This document shows positions 1 through 4,959 of a DNA stretch of 5,105 bases, piece by piece (within the stretch, counting starts at the first letter, position 1; every line of letters begins with the position of its first letter). Source of the DNA: JANPEF01 sp046596055 (GTDB taxonomy: Bacteria > Eisenbacteria > RBG-16-71-46 > DASYSL01); the NCBI GenBank assembly GCA_046596055.1, contig JBKJNH010000149.1, forward strand, positions 1-5,105. Reading direction: 5' to 3'. Under the pieces are notes generated by a model. The model worked only from the letters and a program-made list of their open reading frames with translations, was not told the origin of the DNA and made no database searches. The position numbers were made by a program, and so were the translations under genes.

Positions 1-283
1 ACGACGGGTGCTCGCAGTGCTCGCGCACGATCACGCCCTCGGCGTGGAAGCGCGGCGACTCGAAGTCGGCGTCGGTCACGCCGTAGTTGCCGATCAACGG
101 GTACGTCAGGCACACGATCTGCCCGGCGTACGACGGATCCGAGTAGATCTCCTGGTAGCCCGACATCGCGGTGTTGAACACCACTTCGCCTTCGCGCACG
201 CCCTTCGCGCCGAACGAACGGCCATAGAACATCCGCCCGTCCTCGAGAGCCAGGCACGCGTCGGCGTTCGTCCACGGCTTCAT
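1..283 (-). CDS. carA: Carbamoyl phosphate synthetase small (glutaminase) subunit, N-terminal part, cut by window edge
   Basis: CarA releases ammonia from glutamine and passes it to CarB, which makes carbamoyl phosphate for pyrimidine and arginine synthesis in the cytoplasm. The visible 94 codons read MKPWTNADACLALEDG, then GEVVFNTAMSGYQEI (about residues 30-45), SDPSYAGQIV and LTYPLIGNYGV. These are hallmark blocks of the CarA N-terminal domain. The class I glutaminase domain with the catalytic Cys lies beyond the left edge, so activity cannot be judged. The ATG (281-283) overlaps the pyrC TGA as ATGA. A strong GGAGG (290-294) sits 6 bases upstream, inside the pyrC 3' end, so the start is well supported and coupled to pyrC translation. 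The gene is the fourth of the pyr operon, which suggests a pyrimidine-controlled carbamoyl phosphate supply. carB is expected downstream but not seen. Confidence 0.95.
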   Translation of the reverse strand, partial: MKPWTNADACLALEDGRMFYGRSFGAKGVREGEVVFNTAMSGYQEIYSDPSYAGQIVCLTYPLIGNYGVTDADFESPRFHAEGVIVREHCEHPS

Positions 284-1617
284 CGGGCACCTCCGGTGGA
301 TACGGTCGGCGCGGGGGCCGACGCGGGAAGCTCGAACACGCGCCGTCCGCCCACCCACGTGCCGAGCGCGCGGCCCGTGAGCGCGTGACCGTGGAAGGGC
401 GTGTTGCGTCCCTTGCTGCGGAACGCGTCGCGGTCGACGGTCCAGGCGCGCTCGGGATCGAGCAGCACGAGGTCGGCCTCGGCGCCGGGCAGAAGTGGAT
501 CGGGCAGCCCCAGCAGTGCGCGGGGTTCCGTCGTCCATGCGGCGAGCACGGCCAGCAGCGGCATGCGCCCCGTGTGCGCCAGGTGCGTGAGCGTGACGCC
601 CAACGCGGTCTCGAGCCCGACGATCCCGAACGGTGCGGCGGCGAACTCGCGCTCCTTCTCCTGCGGCGTGTGCGGCGCATGATCGGTGGCGAGAATCCCG
701 AGCGCGCCATCGGCCAGACCGACGATCACCGCGTCGCGGTCGGCGGCGCTGCGCAGCGGCGGGTTCATCTTCGCGTTGGTCTCGTAACCGTCGCACGCGA
801 CGTCCGTGAGCGCCACGTAGTGCGGCGCGGTCTCGCCCGTCACCGGCGCGCCCTGCGCGCGGGCGCGGCGCAACGCGTCGACGGCGCCCTTCGTGGAGAC
901 GTGCGCGACATGCAGGCGGCCGCCGGTCAGCGCCGCCAGTTCCAGGTCGCGGGCCACGGCCGTGACTTCGCATGCGTTCGGGATGCCGGGCAGGCCCAGG
1001 CGGCTGGCGACCGCGCCCTCGTTCATCACGCCGTCGCCGCGCAGCGACAGATCCTCGGCATGCGTGATCACGGGCACGCCGAGGTCGCGCGCGTACTCGA
1101 GCGCGTGGCGCATCAGGCCGCCGTGCATCACGGGGCGACCGTCGTCGGAGAACGCGATCGCCCCCGCCTCGACCAGCGCGGCCATGTCGCTCAGGCGTTC
1201 GCCGAGGAGACCAGGCGTGATCGCCGCGACCGGGTGGACGCGGGCGAGGCCCGCCTGCGCGGCGCGCTCGAGCACCCAGCGCAGGCGCCCCGGCTCGTCG
1301 AGCGTGGGCGTCGTGTTCGGCATGCAGGCCACGGCGGTGAACCCGCCGGCGACGGCCGCCGCGGTGCCGGTGGCGATCGTCTCCTTGTCCTCCTGCCCGG
1401 GCTCGCGCAGGTGGACGTGCACGTCGACCAATCCCGGCGCCAGAATGGCGCCGGCGCCGTCGATGGTCCGTGCTCCAGTCGCTCCGGCATGGCTGCTTGC
1501 GCCCGATCCCCGCGCGACAACGCGCCCATCGACGACGAGCACATCCTCGAATGCGAGCGTTCCCGCGGCCGGATCGGCCAGCCGCGCGTTGACGAACAAC
1601 CAGGTGCGCCCGCTCAT
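280..1617 (-). CDS. pyrC: Dihydroorotase, class I (type I amidohydrolase)
   Basis: The enzyme cyclises N-carbamoyl-aspartate to dihydroorotate, the third step of UMP synthesis. The protein is 445 residues, normal for the long class I form found beside pyrB. The metal-site set is complete: VDVHVHLREPG gives His67 and His69, FSDDG (156-160) gives the Asp ligand, ITHAED gives His186, HVAHVST gives His239, and ATDHAPHT gives the catalytic Asp312. CMPNTTP (98-104) is the usual substrate-side motif. The N-terminal 60 and the C-terminal roughly 50 residues form the small beta-sandwich typical of amidohydrolases (GAEADLVLLD near 378-387). The ATG start overlaps the pyrB stop (ATGA, 1614-1617), with only a weak GGAAG upstream, so re-initiation by the ribosome leaving pyrB is likely. 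It could be confused with hydantoinase or allantoinase, but the motifs and operon place it as PyrC. Confidence 0.96.
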   Translation of the reverse strand: MSGRTWLFVNARLADPAAGTLAFEDVLVVDGRVVARGSGASSHAGATGARTIDGAGAILAPGLVDVHVHLREPGQEDKETIATGTAAAVAGGFTAVACMPNTTPTLDEPGRLRWVLERAAQAGLARVHPVAAITPGLLGERLSDMAALVEAGAIAFSDDGRPVMHGGLMRHALEYARDLGVPVITHAEDLSLRGDGVMNEGAVASRLGLPGIPNACEVTAVARDLELAALTGGRLHVAHVSTKGAVDALRRARAQGAPVTGETAPHYVALTDVACDGYETNAKMNPPLRSAADRDAVIVGLADGALGILATDHAPHTPQEKEREFAAAPFGIVGLETALGVTLTHLAHTGRMPLLAVLAAWTTEPRALLGLPDPLLPGAEADLVLLDPERAWTVDRDAFRSKGRNTPFHGHALTGRALGTWVGGRRVFELPASAPAPTVSTGGAR

Positions 1618-2570
1618 GACGCCGCTTCCACGGGGTCGAGCCCGCGACACCAGCACAGCACGGCCATGCGCACGGCGACGCCGTTGGCGACCTGGGCGCG
1701 GATCACCGAGCGCGGCGAGTCGGCGACGTGCGACGCGATCTCGACGCCGCGATTCATCGGGCCGGGATGCAGCACGAGCGAATCGGGCTTCGCCCCGGCC
1801 AGGCGCTTGCGCGTCAGCCGGTAGCGCCGCGTGAAGTCGGCGGCCGACGGCAGGTTCGACGCTTCCATGCGCTCGTTCTGGACGCGCAGCGCCATGACCG
1901 CGTCGGCGCCTTCGACGGCCTCGGCGAGCGAGGCGGTCACGCTCACGTTGCCGGCCGGATCGCCCAGCGCCTCGGCGGCGGCGGCGGGCAGGAGCGCGGT
2001 GGGCCCGCACAGGACGACGTGCGCGCCGAGCCGCGTGAACGCCCACGTCGCCGAGCGCGCGACCCGACTGTGCTTCACGTCGCCGACGATCGCGATCCTG
2101 CGGCCGGCGAGCGAGCCCCAGTGATCGAGCAGCGTGCGCGCATCGAGCAGGCCCTGCGTGGGGTGCTCGTGGGTGCCGTCGCCGGCGTTGACCACGTGCG
2201 CGGTCAGGTGGCGCGCCAGGAAGTGCGCCGCGCCCGACGAGCCGTGACGCAGCACGACCAGGTCGAGGCCCATCGACTCGAGCGTCCACACGGTGTCGAG
2301 CAGCGACTCGCCCTTCCCCACCGACGAGCCCGTGGCCGCGAACGAGACGGAGTCGGCGCCGACGCGGCGGGCCGCCCACTCGAACGACACGCGGGTGCGG
2401 GTCGACGACTCGTAGAACACGTTGGCGACCGCCGTACCCGCGAGCACCGGCTTCTTCCGGCCGGGTGCCGCGAGCACGCGCTGAAATGCGCGCGCGCCCT
2501 CGAGCAGGCGGTTCATCTCGGCGGTGGGCAGGGTCTCGAGGTCGAGGAGGTCGCGGCGGGGGGCGCTCAA
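1614..2570 (-). CDS. pyrB: Aspartate carbamoyltransferase catalytic subunit
   Basis: PyrB condenses carbamoyl phosphate with aspartate, the committed step of pyrimidine synthesis. At 318 residues it has normal length. Visible active-site elements are YESSTRTR (53-60, phosphate binding), SVGKGES (83-89, with the lysine that reaches in from the neighbouring chain), HPTQ (136-139), and LHPGPMNRG (267-275, aspartate loop). All are intact. No pyrI-like regulatory subunit is present, so it probably works as a plain catalytic trimer or with PyrC, as in other pyrB-pyrC pairs; the complex is inference. The start is TTG, directly after the pyrR TAG. The next Met (residue 19) would cut the conserved N-terminal helix region (DLETLPTAEMNRLLEGA), and a strong Shine-Dalgarno supports TTG. 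It overlaps pyrC by 4 bases. Confidence 0.96.
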   Translation of the reverse strand: MSAPRRDLLDLETLPTAEMNRLLEGARAFQRVLAAPGRKKPVLAGTAVANVFYESSTRTRVSFEWAARRVGADSVSFAATGSSVGKGESLLDTVWTLESMGLDLVVLRHGSSGAAHFLARHLTAHVVNAGDGTHEHPTQGLLDARTLLDHWGSLAGRRIAIVGDVKHSRVARSATWAFTRLGAHVVLCGPTALLPAAAAEALGDPAGNVSVTASLAEAVEGADAVMALRVQNERMEASNLPSAADFTRRYRLTRKRLAGAKPDSLVLHPGPMNRGVEIASHVADSPRSVIRAQVANGVAVRMAVLCWCRGLDPVEAAS

Positions 2571-3122
2571 CTACTCCTCCATCTCCTTGATCACGACGCA
2601 GTCCTCGCCGTCGATCTCGCTCACGCGCACGCCGATGATCTCGCGCTTCGACGTGGGCACGTTCTTGCCCACGAAGTCGGCACGCACGGGCAGTTCGCGA
2701 TGGCCGCGATCGACGATGACCGCGAGCTGGATGGTGCGCGGACGCCCGATGTCCATGATCGCGTCCATCGCGGCGCGCACAGTGCGACCGGTGTAGAGCA
2801 CGTCGTCGACCAGGACGACGACCTTGCCGGCCAGCTCGACGGGCATCTCGGTGCCGCCACCCAGGACGGGCTGCGGTCCCACCGTCGACAGGTCGTCGCG
2901 GTAGAGCGTGATGTCGAGGCAGCCCTGCGGGACCGTCGCGTTCTCGAACTCGGCGATCTTTGCCGCGATGCGCTCGGCGAGCGGAACGCCGCGGCGGCGG
3001 ACGCCGACGAGGATGAGGTCCTGCGTGCCCTTGTTGCGTTCGACGATCTCGTGGGCGATGCGCGTGATGATGCGGCGCAATCCCTCGGCGTCGATGATTT
3101 CGGCCTTCTCACGCACGGCCAT
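2571..3122 (-). CDS. pyrR: PyrR, UMP-sensing RNA-binding regulator / uracil phosphoribosyltransferase
   Basis: PyrR binds a stem-loop in pyr mRNA when loaded with UMP or UTP and lowers expression; many members also make UMP from uracil and PRPP. The protein is 183 residues, the usual length. It shows the type I phosphoribosyltransferase fold: ILVGVRRRGVPLAERI (37-52) and the PRPP-binding loop VVVLVDDVLYTGRTVRAA (101-118), which is nearly identical to the family signature. DITLYRDDL (70-78) and VDRGHRELPVRADFVGKNVPTS (138-159) are also typical PyrR blocks. The start is ATG, with GGAGG (3128-3132) 5 bases upstream. A longer frame from a GTG at 3278 has no ribosome site and would overlap the promoter, so it was not used. 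The gene heads the pyr operon and its own leader carries a likely PyrR target, implying autoregulation. Confidence 0.96.
   Translation of the reverse strand: MAVREKAEIIDAEGLRRIITRIAHEIVERNKGTQDLILVGVRRRGVPLAERIAAKIAEFENATVPQGCLDITLYRDDLSTVGPQPVLGGGTEMPVELAGKVVVLVDDVLYTGRTVRAAMDAIMDIGRPRTIQLAVIVDRGHRELPVRADFVGKNVPTSKREIIGVRVSEIDGEDCVVIKEMEE
2574..2580 (-). promoter_or_regulatory. Ribosome binding site that fixes the TTG start of pyrB
   Basis: GGAGGAG lies inside the last codons of pyrR. Its GGAGG core (2576-2580) is 5 bases from the TTG at 2568-2570, with the pyrR TAG stop between them. This spacing is ideal and there is no nearby ATG, so TTG is the likely start. A ribosome finishing pyrR would be sitting on this site, which favours coupled translation and may offset the weak TTG. 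Confidence 0.8.
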
Positions 3123-3124
3123 GC

Positions 3125-3202
3125 TCACCTCCGGTTCCGGATATGAAAACAGCCCGCCGCGCTTGGGCGCGAGCAGGCTCGACAGGCGTGCGGCTGGGTC
3201 AT
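3125..3202 (-). CDS. Possible 25-codon leader peptide of the pyr operon
   Basis: The ATG at 3200-3202 begins MTQPHACRACSRPS and ends IRNRR with TGA at 3125-3127, two bases before the pyrR ATG (TGAGCATG). The likely Shine-Dalgarno is AAGGGG (3209-3214), 6 bases from the ATG and inside the lower stem of the predicted PyrR site. The ORF covers the whole terminator hairpin and the pyrR Shine-Dalgarno, so a ribosome on it would unfold both. There is no run of regulatory codons, so the act of translation rather than the peptide would matter. It holds a CxxC plus a third Cys and a His (C7, C10, C18, H20), which may be chance. No homologue is recognised. As I recall, a translation-coupled PyrR attenuator was proposed for the Thermus pyr operon; the match here is by analogy. 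Confidence 0.5.
   Translation of the reverse strand: MTQPHACRACSRPSAAGCFHIRNRR
3128..3141 (-). promoter_or_regulatory. pyrR Shine-Dalgarno partly buried in a small hairpin
   Basis: TCCGG and CCGGA (3137-3141 and 3130-3134) are complementary arms two bases apart, folding at least as UCCG/CGGA with a GAAC loop. The right arm includes the first three bases of the pyrR GGAGG (3128-3132). A ribosome translating the leader ORF would open this hairpin just before reaching the stop codon. That would couple pyrR initiation to leader translation. The stem is short, so the effect may be modest. Confidence 0.4.
3146..3179 (-). terminator. Intrinsic terminator (attenuator) in the pyrR leader
   Basis: The arms AGCCTGCTCGCGC (3167-3179) and GCGCGGCGGGCT (3151-3162) pair for 12 base pairs, with one bulged U and one G-U pair, closing a CCAA loop. 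The transcript continues G then UUUU (3146-3149). This is a classic rho-independent terminator placed between promoter and pyrR, where it would act as an attenuator. It would also stop read-through from the upstream dehydrogenase gene. It lies entirely inside the possible leader ORF, so translation would prevent its folding. Confidence 0.78.
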
Positions 3203-3211
3203 TCCTGACCC
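3196..3211 (-). promoter_or_regulatory. Hairpin masking the leader ORF start, competing with the PyrR stem
   Basis: GGGTCA (3206-3211) and TGACCC (3196-3201) form a perfect 6-bp stem closed by GGAA, a GNRA tetraloop. The leader ATG (3200-3202) lies across the loop and right arm, and the left arm takes three G of the leader Shine-Dalgarno. Those G (3209-3211) are also needed for the lower stem of the PyrR-binding element, so the two folds exclude each other at that point. It may set the basal rate of leader translation or be a switch partner. Confidence 0.5.
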
Positions 3212-3242
3212 CTTTCCGGCCTCGCGGTGCCGGATTAAAAGG
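3209..3242 (-). promoter_or_regulatory. Predicted PyrR-binding stem-loop in the pyr leader RNA
   Basis: The upper stem UCCGGC/GCCGGA (3229-3234 with 3215-3220) holds the loop ACCGCGAG (3221-3228). Below it are two unpaired A (3235-3236), then a lower stem CCUUUU/AAGGGG (3237-3242 with 3209-3214, two G-U pairs). This order of lower stem, purine bulge, upper stem and a loop continuing into GAGG is that of known PyrR sites. The family consensus ARUCCNGNGAGGYU is matched from CCGCGAGGC onward. One deviation is an A where the consensus has the C closing the loop. The 3' strand of the lower stem is the leader ORF Shine-Dalgarno. The element sits about 90 bases upstream of pyrR, and PyrR is encoded next, which makes the assignment likely. 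Confidence 0.75.
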
Positions 3243-3268
3243 AGGATGTCGTTGTGCGTTCGAAGGGC

Positions 3269-3297
3269 ACGATAGCACGCCCCCCCGCCGGGCTCAA
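3269..3297 (-). promoter_or_regulatory. Probable sigma70-type promoter of the pyr operon
   Basis: TTGAGC (3292-3297) and TATCGT (3269-3274) are separated by exactly 17 bases; each matches 4 of 6 consensus positions and TGC precedes the -10. The -35 contains the TGA stop of the upstream dehydrogenase gene. Transcription would start near 3260-3262, giving a leader of about 140 bases that holds the PyrR site, leader ORF and terminator. The spacer carries a run of seven G (3280-3286). No better pair is visible in the gap. Confidence 0.6.
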
Positions 3298-4898
3298 CCC
3301 CGGATGCGAAGGACGCGGCGGGTCGCGGTCTCGCCGCCGGCGGCGAGCGACACGAAGTACACCCCGGGAGCGACCGAGCGCCCGGCGGAGTCGCGTCCAT
3401 CCCAGGCGAGACGATGGGCGCCGGCCGAAAGCGGCGTCCCGGCCTCGATGCGCCGCACCACGCGGCCGCGGACGTCGTGGATCGCCAGGTCGACCGCACT
3501 GTCCCGCCCCAGGCGCAGGGTGAGATGGAGCAAGCCTGCGCTGGGATTCGGGGCGACGCCCAGGTCGAGCGTGAGCGGCACGACGGCGGCGGCCTCGTCC
3601 CCGACCGCCACCGTCCCCAGGTTCGAGATGCGGCGCAGGTCCGTCCCCTGCAGGTACCACAGCCCCCCATCCCGCCCGAACCGCATCCGCGGCACGAACC
3701 GGAACCCGGAGCCCCACGCGTGTGGTGCCGGCTGTCCCGCGACCTCGGGTGCGAGTTGCCAGTCCTCGTCCACCGACTCGATGCGCTGGAGAAATCCCTC
3801 CACGAAGTCGAGCAGGAACACGTCGCCCCAGTACTCGGGCGGAAAGCTCCGGGACACGGAATCCGCCGCGAACACGATTCCGCCGAGGATCACGGTGAAC
3901 CCCGCGTCGGGGCCGAACCGATCATAGGCCCAGGCCGGCGCGGTGAGCCCCGTGAGGTCCGGGGACGGGCAGTCGGGATAGAACACGTCGGGTCCCTCGA
4001 AGAAGGGCCAACCGAAGTTGAGCCCTCCCCCGGTGATGATCTCGACTTCCTCCCACGACGCTTCGCCGACATCGGCGATCGCCATCACGCCGGTGCGCGG
4101 TTCGAAGTCGAAGGACCACGGGTTGCGCAGACCGCGATGCCACACGAGCCGGGCCCGGACGTCGGCGTCGGCGCGATACGGATTGTCGGCCGGAGCGAGA
4201 AGGGCGTAAGGCCAGACGGGCCCCGGCCCGTCGGGAATCCCGAACACGTCGAGGCGCAGGATCTTCCCGCGGAGCTGGTGGATGTCCTGCGCCATGCACG
4301 GCACGCCGTCGTCCCCCAGCGCGACATAGAGGTAATCGTCGGGCCCGAACTCGATCGTGCCCCCGTTGTGCAGCCCCTGGTCGTTCGGCAGGTCGACGAG
4401 CACGTCGCGCCGCGAGAGCGAGTCGAGGGTGAGGGACCCATCGCCGGTGAAGTCGAGATCCCCACTCACGTTGAAGCGCGCGACCTTGATGTTCGGCGTC
4501 GCGGCGCTCACGTGATGCACGTAGACATAGGGCTTCAGGGGCCAGCGCGGATCGATCGCGATGCCCAGCAGGCCGTCCTCGACGGAGAGGATACGGACAT
4601 CCCCGACGGTTCCCATTGCCGGCGGCTGGAGCGCCGCGCCGGGCACGACGACACGGATGCGCGCCGTCTGCTGCTCGACCACGAGGATGCGACCGTCGGG
4701 CATGAAATCGAAGTTCACGGGCGCGTCGAGCTCGCCTGCGACGAGTTCGTCGACGAAGCCGTCGGGAATCATCACGGCTGTTGCGGGATGGGGAGAGAGG
4801 GTGAGCGTGGCGGCGAGTGTGTCGTCCGGCGCGGCGGCCGTGCGGGCGGGACAGGCGAGCGCCAGCGCGAACGCGAGCACGATGCGGAACGAATTCAT
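3294..4898 (-). CDS. Secreted PQQ-type glucose/sorbosone dehydrogenase family protein with FlgD-like C-terminal domain
   Basis: The 534-residue protein has a signal peptide (basic Arg5, hydrophobic 6-16, likely cleavage near ARTAAA-PDD at 23-24), so it is exported. Residues 47-425 form the six-bladed GSDH beta-propeller seen in soluble glucose dehydrogenase, YliI and HHIP-like proteins. Landmarks are LLGIAIDP (110-117), GLHNGGTIEFGPDDYLYVALGDDG (175-198, with His177 at the catalytic-base position), AQD..LRGKILRLDV (203-218), GLRNPWSFDFEP (256-267), IADVGEASWEE (274-284) and LNFGWPFFEG (293-302). Residues 448-534 are a FlgD-like Ig domain of secretion-tail type: APNPSAG, VRGRVVR, WDGRDSAGR, APGVYF. 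PQQ or another quinone cofactor and a sugar substrate are family inferences; the true substrate is unknown. It lacks a visible Shine-Dalgarno. Being between glyS and pyrR gives no functional clue. Confidence 0.9.
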   Translation of the reverse strand: MNSFRIVLAFALALACPARTAAAPDDTLAATLTLSPHPATAVMIPDGFVDELVAGELDAPVNFDFMPDGRILVVEQQTARIRVVVPGAALQPPAMGTVGDVRILSVEDGLLGIAIDPRWPLKPYVYVHHVSAATPNIKVARFNVSGDLDFTGDGSLTLDSLSRRDVLVDLPNDQGLHNGGTIEFGPDDYLYVALGDDGVPCMAQDIHQLRGKILRLDVFGIPDGPGPVWPYALLAPADNPYRADADVRARLVWHRGLRNPWSFDFEPRTGVMAIADVGEASWEEVEIITGGGLNFGWPFFEGPDVFYPDCPSPDLTGLTAPAWAYDRFGPDAGFTVILGGIVFAADSVSRSFPPEYWGDVFLLDFVEGFLQRIESVDEDWQLAPEVAGQPAPHAWGSGFRFVPRMRFGRDGGLWYLQGTDLRRISNLGTVAVGDEAAAVVPLTLDLGVAPNPSAGLLHLTLRLGRDSAVDLAIHDVRGRVVRRIEAGTPLSAGAHRLAWDGRDSAGRSVAPGVYFVSLAAGGETATRRVLRIRG

Positions 4899-4904
4899 GC
4901 GACA

Positions 4905-4933
4905 AGTGTACGCCGGGCCACGGCCGGCGACAA
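4905..4933 (-). promoter_or_regulatory. Possible promoter giving a leaderless dehydrogenase mRNA
   Basis: TTGTCG (4928-4933) and TACACT (4905-4910) lie 17 bases apart; each matches 4 of 6 sigma70 positions. The -10 is only 6 bases before the ATG of the dehydrogenase gene, so transcription would begin at or within a base or two of that ATG. This agrees with the absence of a Shine-Dalgarno upstream of the start. GC-rich sequence can produce such pairs by chance. Confidence 0.4.
4911..4929. repeat. Inverted repeat between the -35 and -10
   Basis: The arms CGCCGG and CCGGCG are perfect and enclose 7 bases, filling the promoter spacer. It could be an operator for a regulator of the dehydrogenase gene, or an RNA hairpin ending glyS transcription. 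It lacks a T-tract, so it is not a standard intrinsic terminator. In such GC-rich DNA a 6-bp arm may be accidental. Confidence 0.35.
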
Positions 4934-4959
4934 CCGCGCACGATCACCGCGCACGATCA
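4934..4959. repeat. Perfect 13-bp tandem repeat at the glyS stop codon
   Basis: On the minus strand the unit TGATCGTGCGCGG occurs twice in a row with no mismatch. The first copy starts with the glyS TGA stop, and the second ends directly at the TTGTCG proposed as a -35 element. Two copies suggest a recent replication-slippage duplication. It could equally be a paired protein-binding site. Confidence 0.9.

Noticed and set aside
385..1824. Long plus-strand frame of 479 codons opposite pyrC and pyrB
   Set aside because: Low-complexity Arg/Ala/Gly/His-rich translation, no domain, antisense to two genes with full motifs; a GC-rich shadow.
1618..2379. Upstream in-frame extension of pyrC to 699 codons
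   Set aside because: The extra part is an Arg-rich alternative frame of pyrB; pyrC proper starts at 1617 with a normal family N-terminus.
1728..3146. Plus-strand frame of 472 codons opposite pyrB and pyrR
   Set aside because: Same reason: composition of an antisense shadow, no recognisable motif or ribosome site.
3123..3278. N-terminal extension of pyrR to a GTG at 3278
   Set aside because: No ribosome site, covers the PyrR element and terminator, and the family starts near the ATG at 3122, which has a strong GGAGG.
3283..3300. Terminator directly after the dehydrogenase stop (GGG/CCC around TTGAG)
   Set aside because: Only a 3-bp stem with no T-tract; the hairpin at 3146-3179 is the real candidate.
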